Counted from the stretch's first letter, positions 39,201-47,796 are shown. The stretch: 64,000 nt of DNA from Nannocystis punicea (GCF_026965555.1 NZ_CP114040.1:5332001-5396000); one strand, 5' to 3'. Translations and numbers: made by a program. Notes: generated by a model from the letters alone, not told the origin.

Positions 39201-40965
39201 GGCGGTAGTTGTCGAGCTCGAACGGGGTGGTGTGCGCGAGGTGGACCGGGCGCGCGTACTCGTCGACGACCTTGAAGCCGAAGCTGCCGATCAGCGGCAG
39301 CTCGTCGCTGAGGTTCATCGCCTTGCGGCTGAACACTCGCATGTTGAGGCTGCCCGGGTGGTCGCCGGTGACCGAGACGTAGAGGTCGAAGTCGAACTCG
39401 GCGCCGCGGCGGATGTTCTCGATGCAGCGCAGGTCGCCGAGCAGCCGCTGGTCGCCGGCGCGGCGCTTGTGCTCCTCGCTGAAGGCGCCGTGGTACAGCT
39501 CGAACAGCTCCTCGACCTGCTCGGGCGGGGCGAGCTCGGACAGCGCCTCGCGCAGGCGCTCGTTCCAGCCCTTGGCCAGCGCGAGCACCTCGGACCGCAC
39601 GCGCTCGGTGTCGACCGCCGCGAACGGGGTCGGGCCGGTCATGTAGTAGTGGATGATCGCGTTGTCGTAGCGATCCATGTAGACGCCGAAGTCGGAGTAG
39701 GTGGCCCCGAACTCGCGCTGCAGCTTCTCCTGCACCTGCAGCCGCAGCTCGTCGTTGAACTGCTCGCGCGGGAGGCTGACGAACGCGAACACGAACCGGC
39801 CGTCCTCGCCGACGTTGATGTGCACGTCGGAGCCGCCCTCGACCTCGGCCCGGAGCACGCGGTCGGTGAGCTCCCAGATGCTGTCCTCGCTCTGGGTCAG
39901 CAGGTACTCGAGCGGCAGCGAGTTGAAGGCGTTGGTCAGGCTCTTGCCGCGGTGGCTGTCGATCGAGACGCTGCGCTCGGTCAGCAGCTTGCGCAGCATG
40001 ACGCGCAGGAACGGGATCTCCTCCGGCGGGGTGTGCAGCGCCTTGTAGGTGAAGAGGCCGTTGATCAGGCAGGTGCCGACCGGCTGGCCGTCGCGGCCGA
40101 CGCGGGTGACGACGAAGTGGCCCGGCTTGCCGCTGCGGTGGACCGGCGACTCCTCGTTGCTGCGGTGGTAACGGACGGTGCGGTCGAGGTCGCGGGCGTA
40201 GGCGGCGAAGCGATCGGCGTCGCGCTCGCTGGTGTGCACGGAGGCGGTGCCGAGCGTGGAGATCCGCTGGCCCTGCTCGTCGTACTCCTCGACGCCGAGC
40301 AGCACGAGGTTCTCCTCGCACAGCCAGCGGACCATGCCCTCGGTCTCACGCAAGGTCAGGCTGCGGTCGTTGCTCTCGGAGTTGGCGGCCCGCAGGTAGT
40401 CGTCGGCGAGGTCCTGCAGCCGGCGCTTCATCGGCTGGAAGTCGCGCACCATCGCCTGCACGATCCGCAGGCGGGTGCGGAAGCGGTCCTCGATGTCCTC
40501 GGGGACATGTTGGCCGGGGTCGAGCTCGACCCGGATCACCGACTCCGGCGCGCCCATGCCGATGCTGGTGAGGTTGCCGGCGGAGTCGCGCCGGACCTTG
40601 ATCACCGCGTTCATCAGGCTGGCGATCTCGAGCCGCTCCGCGCCGAACAGCGCGCGCAGCGAGGACACCAGGAACGGCTGGTCTTCGAGACAGCTCTCGA
40701 GGACGACGCTGTCGTCGTGCCGCCGCACGACCGAGTTGATCTCGCCGCGGCCGCGGGTCTTGATCGTGTTCAGGACTTGCTCGAGCTGCTCGACGAGCTC
40801 GGCGCTCGGCACCCGCCGGATGTCTCGGAGGTCGACCGAGGTCAACACCGCCTTGCAGAGGGCCGCCAGGAGGTTGACGTCGGTCCCGGGCAGCTTGGGG
40901 ACGTACGAGGCGAGGACCTGCTGTACCTCGTGGATCCGCTGGTTGCTCAGTTTTTGCGTCGCCAT
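36250..40965 (-). CDS. NAD-specific glutamate dehydrogenase, large (180 kDa) type
   Basis: 1,571 residues, the expected size of the GDH-180 class. N-terminal regulatory regions (ACT-like) precede the catalytic domain with PVGAKGGFVLRQ (substrate Lys region), RGGIRFSDRPDDFRTE and the dinucleotide site GVGDMSGDVFGNGLL. It oxidises L-glutamate to 2-oxoglutarate and ammonia with NAD+, mainly for catabolism of amino acids, fitting a proteolytic predator. GGAGAG is found upstream of ATG 40965. It is divergent from the aminopeptidase gene, and a hairpin follows its 3' end. Confidence 0.95.
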   Translation of the reverse strand: MATQKLSNQRIHEVQQVLASYVPKLPGTDVNLLAALCKAVLTSVDLRDIRRVPSAELVEQLEQVLNTIKTRGRGEINSVVRRHDDSVVLESCLEDQPFLVSSLRALFGAERLEIASLMNAVIKVRRDSAGNLTSIGMGAPESVIRVELDPGQHVPEDIEDRFRTRLRIVQAMVRDFQPMKRRLQDLADDYLRAANSESNDRSLTLRETEGMVRWLCEENLVLLGVEEYDEQGQRISTLGTASVHTSERDADRFAAYARDLDRTVRYHRSNEESPVHRSGKPGHFVVTRVGRDGQPVGTCLINGLFTYKALHTPPEEIPFLRVMLRKLLTERSVSIDSHRGKSLTNAFNSLPLEYLLTQSEDSIWELTDRVLRAEVEGGSDVHINVGEDGRFVFAFVSLPREQFNDELRLQVQEKLQREFGATYSDFGVYMDRYDNAIIHYYMTGPTPFAAVDTERVRSEVLALAKGWNERLREALSELAPPEQVEELFELYHGAFSEEHKRRAGDQRLLGDLRCIENIRRGAEFDFDLYVSVTGDHPGSLNMRVFSRKAMNLSDELPLIGSFGFKVVDEYARPVHLAHTTPFELDNYRLDVRPERIPAVMSRADEIRATLRQVYAGTMGRDSLNQLIVSTTMTALEVEILRAYVAYLHQVRCPFTSALIRQTLVAYPTVASALVSWLDARYDPTSATPQLAEVTDKTLEAELRDVADYTADRVLRAVADVVRATLRTNAFVIKTPPGARRDQTPAMAFKFDGQRVPFGPDPKPLREIFIYHPDFEGVHLRGGRVARGGIRFSDRPDDFRTEIHGLMATQMVKNVLIVPVGAKGGFVLRQAPTDRNELRAAGDRYYQIFVEALLSVTDNVVDGQIVTPPGILHTEGPDPYLVVAADKGTAHLSDTANSVSMSHKFWLDDAFASGGSNGYDHKATGITARGAWETTKRNFREMGIDPEGDVITAIGVGDMSGDVFGNGLLRSRTVKLLAAFNHAHVFIDPTPDPEVSFLERERLFVLPRSQWSDYDSSKLSPGGAVFPRNAKSLDLSPEARQLLGFSPTQVVSGEEAIRAILLLKVDLCWMGGIGTYVKSKDETHADVGDKANDAVRVNANQLRFRVMSEGANLAITDRGRPAFARIGGQNYTSFLDNSGGVDTSDHEVNIKILFAPLLASGKVTRERRNEVLKAATTEVCDMVLANNRSQSRMVSYDVRRSKVDVYRYARTLSYLVQHVPFNPDTFALPTEDELANRARKGIGLFKCDASALCAYAKMLVYRVLLDGEPLSEGLVDRMVREYFPAAIVEAAEGAVKSHLLRREIATTMVVNRIVDNAGATFFPELMTSTGRPAHAIAEAYMTASAAGDVDALRRDLYASEDKNRQEAIYRAMHVVEAALEETTVVLLEGDAYATVDQRMIDRARELLDHVEHALPASQIPQLHARAHEFESAGFAPALAGRLARIEHLTGALSSLRVAAETGRDPLDVLRLRLQVAADMHLRALQDALSRMVYQSPWDGPAAKALSRQLHGHLGRLVQAVDGDDVSGMIGRLGLDGIRRQGAAMLEGGVTIPGIVLFDDHLRRQLPSADVRK

Positions 40966-41186
40966 CGGCGGCAACTCTCCGCCGGCCGGCGGCTGGGTGC
41001 AATCCCTCGAGGGGGGAGCGCACGCGACCGTTGCCGCGGTTTGCTGCCGCATTCGGCAGCCGAGTCGCGGCCGACTCGCGCAAACCCCCGGAAGGGCTCG
41101 CGCAGGGCGTTGCGCACCGCGGCTGCATGACATCCCGCACGCGGGATCCGAAGGGGCCGCAGTGCTTGCGGTCCTATTCTTGGATC

Positions 41187-42512
41187 GTGCCTCAGCCCTC
41201 CGTCGCTGCACCGGATCTGGCGGCCTGCGCCGCGCGTCGCTCCCGCCTCTCCGCCCGCCTCGGCGACGCCGTGCTGCTGCTGGCCGCCGGCGAGCCGCCG
41301 ACCCGCTCCGGCGACACGCGCTACCGCTTCCGGCCGGACTCGAACTTCTACTACCTGACCGGCGCCGCCGAACCCGGCAGCGTGCTCCTGCTGCGGCCGG
41401 GCCGGGCGCCGGCGAGCGCGCTGTTCCTGCCGGTCCAGGACGAGCGCGACGTGCTGTACCACGGCCGCCGGCCCACCGCCGACGAGGCGCGCGAGCAGTT
41501 CGGCGTCGACGCGGTGTTCCCGATCGCGCAGCTCGAGCTCGAGCTGCCGCGCCTGCTCGACGGCGTCGACGAGCTGTACCTGCCCTTTTCGACATGTCCG
41601 ATGATCGATCGGGCGGCGTTCGCCGCGATCGAGCGGCTGCGCGCCGGCGATCGCCGGGGGGAGGTCGCGCCGACCTGCCTGCGCGACGCCCGGGCGCTGC
41701 TGGCCGAGGACCGGCTGGTGAAGGACGCGGCGGCGATGACGGCGCTGCGCCGCGCGGTCGACATCAGCGCGGCCGGCCACGTGGCGGCGATGCGAGCGAC
41801 GCGGCCCGGTCGGCTCGAGCTCGAGATCGAGGCGCTGCTCGAGCACGAGTTCCGCCGCCGCGGCGCGAGCGGGCCCGGCTACGAGACGATCGTGGCCGCG
41901 GGGATCAACGCCAACACGCTCCACTACACCGCGGCCCGCGGGGCGCTCGGGGCCGGCGAGCTGCTGCTGGTCGACGCCGGCGCGGAGTGGGAGCTGTTCA
42001 CCGGCGACATCACGCGCACGTTCCCGATCGGCGGCCGCTTCACGCCGGCGCAGCGCGACGCCTACGAGATCGCGCTGGCCGCCAACGAGGCCGGGATCGC
42101 GGCCGCGGTGGTCGGCTCGAGCCTCGACGCGATCCACGACGCCTGTCTGCGCGTGCTGTGCGACGGCCTGCGGGCGCTCGGCCTGGTCGAGGCCGGCGTC
42201 GACGAGGCGATCGAGGAGGAGCTGTACAAGCCGTACTACCCGCACAAGACCAGCCACTGGCTCGGCGCCGATGTCCACGACGTCGGCCGCTACACCGTCG
42301 GCGGCCGCGCCCAGCCGCTGCGCGCGGGCTTCGTGCTGACGGTCGAGCCGGGGCTGTACTTCCCGGTCACCGACGAGGTGCCGGCCGGGCTGCGCGGGGT
42401 CGGCATCCGCGTCGAGGACGACGTGCTCGTCACCGCCGGCGCGCCCGAGGTGCTCAGCGCCGGCGCGCCCAAGCGGGTCGCCGAGCTCGAGGCCCTGGTC
42501 GGTCAGGCCTGA
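41187..42512 (+). CDS. Xaa-Pro aminopeptidase (PepP-like, M24B)
   Basis: 441 residues, the PepP length. An N-terminal creatinase-like domain is followed by a pita-bread catalytic domain with the five metal ligands: VDAGAEW (Asp), GDITRTFP (Asp), HKTSHWLGADVHDVG (His), TVEPGLYF (Glu) and GIRVEDDVLVT (Glu). It removes N-terminal residues preceding proline. Translation starts at GTG 41187, giving MPQPSVAAPDLAAC. An in-frame repeat word encodes STCPMID. It is divergent from the glutamate dehydrogenase gene, which is consistent with peptide and amino-acid use. Confidence 0.92.
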   Translation: MPQPSVAAPDLAACAARRSRLSARLGDAVLLLAAGEPPTRSGDTRYRFRPDSNFYYLTGAAEPGSVLLLRPGRAPASALFLPVQDERDVLYHGRRPTADEAREQFGVDAVFPIAQLELELPRLLDGVDELYLPFSTCPMIDRAAFAAIERLRAGDRRGEVAPTCLRDARALLAEDRLVKDAAAMTALRRAVDISAAGHVAAMRATRPGRLELEIEALLEHEFRRRGASGPGYETIVAAGINANTLHYTAARGALGAGELLLVDAGAEWELFTGDITRTFPIGGRFTPAQRDAYEIALAANEAGIAAAVVGSSLDAIHDACLRVLCDGLRALGLVEAGVDEAIEEELYKPYYPHKTSHWLGADVHDVGRYTVGGRAQPLRAGFVLTVEPGLYFPVTDEVPAGLRGVGIRVEDDVLVTAGAPEVLSAGAPKRVAELEALVGQA

Positions 42513-42561
42513 GCCCGGGCGCCCGGGCGCAGCAGCGCCTCGCGGCCGCGAGCGCGCCGGG

Positions 42562-42597
42562 CTGAAGGGGCATGTCTCGACGGGCATGCCCCTTCAG
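42562..42597. terminator. Hairpin between convergent aminopeptidase and acyltransferase genes, made of repeat words
   Basis: The perfect 13-bp stem CTGAAGGGGCATG / CATGCCCCTTCAG has a 10-nt loop. Four further repeat words (GACATGTCG, GGCATGTCG, GAGCATGC, GACCATGTC, GACATGCC) follow to 42667. There is no U-run. Confidence 0.55.
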
Positions 42598-42718
42598 ACA
42601 TGTCGAATCAGGCATGTCGCAAAGAGCATGCTGTATCGACCATGTCTGAAGAGACATGCCGCATCGACGCGGCTCCGGCCCGGGGGCCGGCGGCGAGGCG
42701 CGGCCGTGCGAGCCGCGC

Positions 42719-43477
42719 TCACGGCTGGGGCCGCACGGCCCGCGGGCCGCGGAGGTCGCGGAGGGCGGCGACCATGAGCTCGCGGACGCGGGTCTGCAGC
42801 AGCTCGACGTCGCCGCCGGTGGCGTCGGGCATGACGGGCTCGAGCACGCTGACCTCGACGCGCAGCTCGTCGAGGCGCTCGAACACCCAGCCGTCGCGGG
42901 GGAGGGCGGCGCCGGTGCCGTCGATGACGATGGGGACGATCGGCACGCCGGCCTCGACGGCCAGGGCGAAGGCGCCGCGGCGAAACTCGCGGAGCTGGCC
43001 GTCGCGCGAGCGCGTGCCCTCGGGGAACATGAGGATCCGCGAGCCGCGCCGCAGGTGCTCGCGGCAGCGCGTGAGCATCGCCGCGCGGCTGTTCGCGTCG
43101 CCGCGGCGGACCGGCACGTAGTCGGCCATCGCCATCATCCAGCCGAGGAAGGGCACCCAGAACACCGACTCCTTGGCGACCCACTTGAACGGGGTGCGCA
43201 GGGCGTAGAGGACGAAGATGTCGCCGAAAGACTGATGGTTGGCGACCAGCACGCACGGGCGATCGCCGAGCAGCCGCTCGCGGCCGTGGATGTGGATCCG
43301 CGAGGCGCCGAACAGACGGATGCAGTGGTTGGCCCAGGTGATCGCGTACCAGTGCGAGAACCGGCGCTGCGGATCGAACGGGGCCACGAGGAGCCAGATC
43401 GGCGCGACCGCGATCCAGAACACGACCAGGCTCACCGCGAGATAGGACCAGAAGAGGGCCGATCGGAGGCGCTGCAC
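42719..43477 (-). CDS. 1-acyl-sn-glycerol-3-phosphate acyltransferase-like protein (PlsC family) A
   Basis: 252 residues with an N-terminal membrane segment (WSYLAVSLVVFWIAVAPIW). The acyltransferase motifs are NHQSFGD (HX4D), FPEGTRSRDG and VPIVPIVIDGT. The family acylates lysophosphatidate to phosphatidate. GTG 43477 was chosen because AAGGGAG precedes it by 5 bases; a TTG at 43516 is further upstream. It is a close sequence relative of the acyltransferase at 44,075. Confidence 0.9.
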   Translation of the reverse strand: MQRLRSALFWSYLAVSLVVFWIAVAPIWLLVAPFDPQRRFSHWYAITWANHCIRLFGASRIHIHGRERLLGDRPCVLVANHQSFGDIFVLYALRTPFKWVAKESVFWVPFLGWMMAMADYVPVRRGDANSRAAMLTRCREHLRRGSRILMFPEGTRSRDGQLREFRRGAFALAVEAGVPIVPIVIDGTGAALPRDGWVFERLDELRVEVSVLEPVMPDATGGDVELLQTRVRELMVAALRDLRGPRAVRPQP

Positions 43478-43557
43478 GGCGTCTCCCTTGTAGCGGCGCG
43501 GGGCCGGCGCTGGCAAGTCACGCCAGGCCGCAGGTGCCGGGGCGGGCGCGGTCTGGC

Positions 43558-44064
43558 ATGCTGAGGTTTGTGTCGCCCCGTCGTCGTCGCCTCGCTCCGC
43601 TCTCGCTCGCGCTCGCCGGCACGCTCGCGTGCGCGGAGCCGGCGAGCCCGCCAGCGCCCGCTCCGCCGGCCAAGGTCGAGCCGGCGAAGCCGCGCCTGAT
43701 CGCCGCGCCGGAGGCGGGAGACCTGCCGACGATCGTGCGCGAGGAGGCGGCGCGCGAGGGCGGGACTCTGGTGGTCAGCGTGGGCGCGTCCTGGTGCGAG
43801 CCGTGCCGCGTGTTCCACGAAGCGGTCCAGTCGGGGCAGCTCGACGAGCGGCTCGCGGGGGTCCGCTTCCTCGAGTTCGACATCGATCGCGACCGGGCGC
43901 GGCTGGAGGCCGCAGGCTACAAGTCGCGCTTCATCCCGCTGTTCGCGTTGCCGAACGCGGAGGGCCGCGCCAGCGACAAGCTGATTTCGGGCGGGATCAA
44001 GGGGCCGCGAGCGGTCGAGCACATCATGGCCCGGCTGGGCCCGCTGCTGCGCCAGAAGCCTTGA
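43558..44064 (+). CDS. Thioredoxin-like lipoprotein
   Basis: 168 residues. The signal ends GTLAC (Cys25), followed by a Pro/Ala-rich spacer, then a thioredoxin fold with the redox motif W79-C-E-P-C83 (VGASWCEPCRVFH) and cis-Pro region SRFIPLFALPN. It probably reduces or isomerises disulfides in the periplasm. It lies between two acyltransferase genes and has 10 bp to the next gene. Confidence 0.88.
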   Translation: MLRFVSPRRRRLAPLSLALAGTLACAEPASPPAPAPPAKVEPAKPRLIAAPEAGDLPTIVREEAAREGGTLVVSVGASWCEPCRVFHEAVQSGQLDERLAGVRFLEFDIDRDRARLEAAGYKSRFIPLFALPNAEGRASDKLISGGIKGPRAVEHIMARLGPLLRQKP

Positions 44065-44074
44065 GCGCGGGCGG

Positions 44075-44902
44075 GTGAGCCCGTATGTTCGCGGGGTGCT
44101 GCGGATCGCGGCGGTCCTGCTGTTCGGGCTCTACTTCGTGCTCAGCCAGCCGCTGTGGTTCACCGGCGCGCTGCTGATCACGGCGCTCACGGCCCCGTTC
44201 GACCGCCGGCGCGCGCTGCTTCACCGCTACACCTGCGTGTGGGGCGGCCACTACGCGCTCCTGATGCCCGGCTGGGACGTCCGCGTCGAAGGCCGCGAGC
44301 ACATCGCCCCGGGCGGCGTGTACGTGCTGTGCTCGAACCACCAGTCGCACGTCGACACTCTGGTGCTGTTCACCCTGTTCCGTCACTTCAAGTGGGTCGC
44401 CAAGACGAGCGTGTTCCGCGTGCCGTTCATCGGCTGGAACATGACGCTCAACCGCTACGTGGCGCTGCGCCGCGGCGACACTGCGAGCATCGCGGCGATG
44501 CTCCGCTGCTGCCGCGAGAACCTCGACGCCGGCTCGTCGGTGTTCATGTTCCCCGAGGGCACGCGCTCGCGCGACGGCCGGATCCAGGGGTTCAAGCACG
44601 GGGCCTTCTCGCTGGCGGCCGAGGCGGGCGCGCCGATCGTGCCGATCGTGCTCGACGGCACCAGCGCGGCGCTGCCGAAGTCGTCGTGGCGGATCGGCCT
44701 CGACCGTGCGCGGCTGCCGATCCGGGTGCAGGTGCTGCCGCCGGTCGCGCTGTCCGACCTGGGCGCCGGTGCCGGCGCCGCCGAGCTGCGGGCGGAGGTG
44801 CGGGCGCGCATGCTGGCGGGGCTGGCGGCCATGCGCGGCGTCACGGTCGCCGAGGTCGACGGCGCGGCGGGGGCGTCGCAGAAGCGCACGGACATGGCCT
44901 GA
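44075..44902 (+). CDS. 1-acyl-sn-glycerol-3-phosphate acyltransferase-like protein (PlsC family) B
   Basis: 275 residues. Membrane helix at about 9-38, NHQSHVD (HX4D motif), FKWVAKTSVFRVPFIGW, FPEGTRSRDG and APIVPIVLDGT. It shares the FKWVAK-S-VF-VPF-GW block with the PlsC-like protein at 42,719, so the two are paralogues, possibly with different acyl donors or acceptors. The start is GTG 44075 or GTG 44096. It is probably co-transcribed with the thioredoxin-like gene. Confidence 0.9.
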   Translation: MSPYVRGVLRIAAVLLFGLYFVLSQPLWFTGALLITALTAPFDRRRALLHRYTCVWGGHYALLMPGWDVRVEGREHIAPGGVYVLCSNHQSHVDTLVLFTLFRHFKWVAKTSVFRVPFIGWNMTLNRYVALRRGDTASIAAMLRCCRENLDAGSSVFMFPEGTRSRDGRIQGFKHGAFSLAAEAGAPIVPIVLDGTSAALPKSSWRIGLDRARLPIRVQVLPPVALSDLGAGAGAAELRAEVRARMLAGLAAMRGVTVAEVDGAAGASQKRTDMA

Positions 44903-44977
44903 GGGACAGGTTCTGGCGGCGCGCGTGGGCAGTCTCGCAGGCTCGCGGGCGGGCAGCCGGGTGGCCAGAAACGACGA

Positions 44978-45005
44978 GTCCCCGAGACCATCGGGCCTCG
45001 GGGAC
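44978..45005. terminator. Hairpin between convergent acyltransferase and cyclophilin genes
   Basis: GTCCCCGAG pairs with CTCGGGGAC (9 bp), and the stem continues through a mismatch with CC/GG. It is followed by the repeat word GGGGACATGTC. Candidate bidirectional terminator. Confidence 0.5.
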
Positions 45006-45042
45006 ATGTCTGAAAGAGCAGGCGGGTGGCGCGCGGGCCGGC

Positions 45043-45561
45043 TCAGGACTCGACGCCGGAGTCCTCGATGGCCACGGGCTTGCTGGTGGGGCCGTTGCGG
45101 GAGCCGACCTTCTCCATGGCGTCGATGACCTCGGTGCCGGACACGACCTTGCCGAACACGACGTGCTTGCCGTCGAGCCAGGGGGTCTCGGCGGTGGTGA
45201 TGAAGAACTGCGAGCCGTTGGTGTTGGCGCCGGCGTTGGCCATCGACAGCAGGTACTTGCCGGTGTGCTTCAGCTTGAAGTTCTCGTCGGCGAACTTCTC
45301 GCCGTAGATCGACTCGCCGCCGGTGCCGTTGCCGCGGGTGAAGTCGCCGCCCTGGCACATGAACCCGGGGATGATGCGGTGGAAGGGCGAGCCCTTGAAG
45401 TGGAGCGGCTTGCCGGAGCGGCCGACGCCCTTCTCGCCGGTGCAGAGCGCGCGGAAGTTCTCCGCGGTCTTCGGCACGACGTCGGCGAACAGCTCGAACA
45501 CGATGCGGCCGGCGGGGGCGCCGCCGATGGTGATGTCGAAATAGACGCGCGGGTTTGACAT
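45043..45561 (-). CDS. Cyclophilin-type peptidyl-prolyl cis-trans isomerase
   Basis: 172 residues, the single-domain cyclophilin A length, with no signal peptide. Active-site motifs are FHRIIPGFMCQGGDFT (catalytic Arg), GSQFFITT and WLDGKHVVFGKV. It accelerates prolyl isomerisation in folding in the cytoplasm. ATG 45561 (MSNPRVYFD) was chosen because homology starts there. Confidence 0.95.
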   Translation of the reverse strand: MSNPRVYFDITIGGAPAGRIVFELFADVVPKTAENFRALCTGEKGVGRSGKPLHFKGSPFHRIIPGFMCQGGDFTRGNGTGGESIYGEKFADENFKLKHTGKYLLSMANAGANTNGSQFFITTAETPWLDGKHVVFGKVVSGTEVIDAMEKVGSRNGPTSKPVAIEDSGVES

Positions 45562-45944
45562 GAGGCCGCGGACTCTACCACAACCCGGCGGGTGCGCCGG
45601 TGGGCGCCAGGCGGCAGAACTGCGTGAACCCTGCGAGCCCTCCCGCGAGCGACGCACGCTTGGGGGCGTCAGCCGGCGAGAGCGGCGGAAGAAAGGCGAG
45701 CGGGTCGCCCGGCATGATTGTGGCCGAAGTTCAACCCCTACATCAAGTAGGTGGGGACTGCGTTAACCGCGTCGGGCTTCTCGTCGGACGAGCCTGCGCA
45801 CCAGCGATCAGAGACGGACCCCTGGCTGAACGGTGTAGGTAGAACTTTGGGCCTCATGCCGAGCGTCCCGCTCGCGCCTCGTCACTGTAGCACCACTTCG
45901 TCGGCGTGGCGACGTGCGCGGCGCCCGACATCGTCCGGATCACC
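45562..45944. other. Non-coding gap
   Basis: About 380 bp of mixed composition between the cyclophilin start and the 3' end of the CxxCH lipoprotein gene. I see no gene, RNA or repeat in it beyond the cyclophilin upstream region. Confidence 0.5.
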
Positions 45945-46583
45945 TCACTGCAGCGGCCACGGGGTGAGGACGTAATCGGACCCACTGCCGTGGCAGCCGG
46001 TGCACAGCTTGACGCCGGTGTCGTCCGCGTACACGGTGACGTCGAGGCGCTCGTACCAGTACCAGCCGTCGCCGCTCGCGCTGTCGGGGGCGAGCTTGAC
46101 CATCACTGCGTAGCCGACGATCTCGTCGGTGCCGCCGCCGTAGAGCTCTTTCACCGTGGCGGCGTCTTGCGGGTGCATCACGTTCGCGGCGGCCAGGGAG
46201 TCGGCGAGCGCGGGGTTGACGAAGGTCCGCACGTTGCCGCCGTGCGGGCCCGCAGAGGCGTGGACCGTCGACTCGGCCGGCCAGCTCCGGTACGCGCCGC
46301 CCGCGAGCCACGCTTCCAACGCCTCGGCCGAGTCGACAGGCGGCAGGGCGTCGGCGTCTCCGGTCGTGCTCGCTGCTCCCGTCGTACTCGCGTCGGACGT
46401 CGAGCTCGCGTCGCCGGTGGCGGTCGTGGTCGGCTCGCCCGCGGTGGCGTCGGCGTCGGTGGTCGCGCTCGTGGTCGTGTCGTCGCCGGTGACCGCGTGG
46501 CTGGTGCTGCCGTCGCCGTCGGCACCGCAGGCGGGGGCGAGGACGGCGAGGACGAGGACGAGGCGCGTGGGGTCGACGGGCAT
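45945..46583 (-). CDS. Lipoprotein with C-terminal CxxCH (haem c-like) motif
   Basis: 212 residues. The signal ends APAC (Cys19), then a ~60-residue Ser/Thr/Ala spacer and a domain with KLCTGCHGSGSDYVLTPW. The only CxxCH (residues 194-198) is close to the C-terminus, as in some cytochrome P460/DUF-like redox lipoproteins where a haem c is attached. A WYWYERLDVTV segment precedes it. Covalent haem is inferred from CxxCH only. ATG 46583 was chosen; an in-frame TTG at 46595 is possible. Confidence 0.75.
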   Translation of the reverse strand: MPVDPTRLVLVLAVLAPACGADGDGSTSHAVTGDDTTTSATTDADATAGEPTTTATGDASSTSDASTTGAASTTGDADALPPVDSAEALEAWLAGGAYRSWPAESTVHASAGPHGGNVRTFVNPALADSLAAANVMHPQDAATVKELYGGGTDEIVGYAVMVKLAPDSASGDGWYWYERLDVTVYADDTGVKLCTGCHGSGSDYVLTPWPLQ

Positions 46584-46614
46584 GCGCGGCGTCAACGAGG
46601 CGCCGCGGCGGTCG

Positions 46615-47682
46615 TTACAGGTGCGTCGCAGCGCTCGCGCGCTCGGCCTGCGAGGCGAGCACGCGCACTGCCTCGATCATGATGCCGAACCGCGGATCCT
46701 GGGTGTGGCCGCGGGCGAAGCGGAGGTAGATCTGCTGGGCGACGACGGCGGTCTTGAACAGGCCGAAGGCGTAGTAGAAGTTGATCGCTTCGAGGCTGCG
46801 GCCGGTGCGGCGCGCGTAGTGCTCGGCGAACTCGGCCCGCGTGAAGCTGCCGGGCGCGTGCGTCGGCCCGAACGCGAAGGCCTGCAGCTCGGGCGGGTCG
46901 TCGGCCTGCACCCAGTAGCAGAGGGCGGTGCCGAGATCCATGAGCGGGTCGCCCACCGTGGCCATCTCCCAGTCGAGGATCGCGGTGATCCGCGTGAGGT
47001 CGTCGGGCGCGAGCACGAGGTTGTCGTACTTGAAGTCGTTGTGCAGGAGCGTGGGGGCGCCCGAGGTCGGCATGTGTCCCGAGAGCCAGGTAGCGACCGC
47101 GTCGACGGCGGGGATGTCGTCGGTCCTGGCGGCCTGGTAGCGCTTCGTCCAGCCCTCGACCTGGCGCCGGACGTAGCCGTCCGGGTGCCCGAGCTGGACC
47201 AGGCCGGTGGCCTCGATGTCGATCGCGTGCAGGTCGGCGAGGGCGTCGGCGGCCGCGGTGGCGAGGCCGCGGGCGAGCGCGGGGGTGAAGTCGACGCCCC
47301 GCGGCGGGGTGCGGCGGATGACGACGCCCTGGCGCCGCTCCATCAGGTAGAACTTGGCGCCGAGGATCGACTCGTCGAGGCAGAGGTGGATCGGCCGCGG
47401 CGCTCGCTCGCACACCGGCGCGAGCCGTGACAGGAGCGTGTGCTCGCGCTCCATGTCGTGCGCCGTCTTGACCTGGGTGCCGAACGGCGGCCGCCGCAGG
47501 ACGTAGGCGTCGCCGCCGACGGTGACGAGGTAGGTGAGGTTGGAGTGGCCGCCGGGGAACTGCTGGACCGTGACCTCGGCGTCGCTCGGCGCGACCAGAG
47601 CCTCGCGCAGGTAAGGCGCGAGGCGCTCGAGGTCGAGCTCCTCGCCGGGACGGACAGGGCGCGGGTTGTCGATGGCGGTCAT
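46615..47682 (-). CDS. Aminoglycoside-phosphotransferase-fold kinase (ACAD10/11 N-domain / LvaA-like)
   Basis: 355 residues with a protein-kinase-like phosphotransferase fold: catalytic loop LLHNDFKYDNLVL and metal motif ILDWEMATVGDP. This is the family of the N-terminal kinase domain of animal ACAD10/ACAD11 and bacterial LvaA, which phosphorylates 4-hydroxyacyl-CoA so that an acyl-CoA dehydrogenase can remove phosphate. The neighbouring upstream gene encodes just such a dehydrogenase. GGAGG lies 5 bases before the ATG. Confidence 0.88.
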   Translation of the reverse strand: MTAIDNPRPVRPGEELDLERLAPYLREALVAPSDAEVTVQQFPGGHSNLTYLVTVGGDAYVLRRPPFGTQVKTAHDMEREHTLLSRLAPVCERAPRPIHLCLDESILGAKFYLMERRQGVVIRRTPPRGVDFTPALARGLATAAADALADLHAIDIEATGLVQLGHPDGYVRRQVEGWTKRYQAARTDDIPAVDAVATWLSGHMPTSGAPTLLHNDFKYDNLVLAPDDLTRITAILDWEMATVGDPLMDLGTALCYWVQADDPPELQAFAFGPTHAPGSFTRAEFAEHYARRTGRSLEAINFYYAFGLFKTAVVAQQIYLRFARGHTQDPRFGIMIEAVRVLASQAERASAATHL

Positions 47683-47689
47683 GAGTCCT

Positions 47690-47796
47690 CCAGGACAGGG
47701 CGAAGCATGCAGGTTTGAAAGGACAGGTCGAAAGGGACAGGGTCGATCGGGCAGGGCGAAACCGACAGGTCCGAGAGGACAGTCTTTATTAAAGGG
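47690..47796. repeat. Dispersed-repeat array between kinase and acyl-CoA dehydrogenase genes
   Basis: Six copies of GGACAGGT/GGACAGGG/GGCAGGG occur at uneven 13-29 bp spacing, several followed by CGAAA. The array ends in an AT-rich patch (CTTTATTAAAG) beside the dehydrogenase stop codon. It probably separates or attenuates the two genes' transcript. Confidence 0.65.

Noticed and set aside
36289..41130. Long plus-strand open frame across the glutamate dehydrogenase gene
   Set aside because: It is the antisense shadow of the clearly recognisable GDH-180 gene and has no motifs.
45562..45944. Remnant of an insertion element in the gap after the cyclophilin gene
   Set aside because: No inverted ends, target duplication or transposase fragment could be seen.
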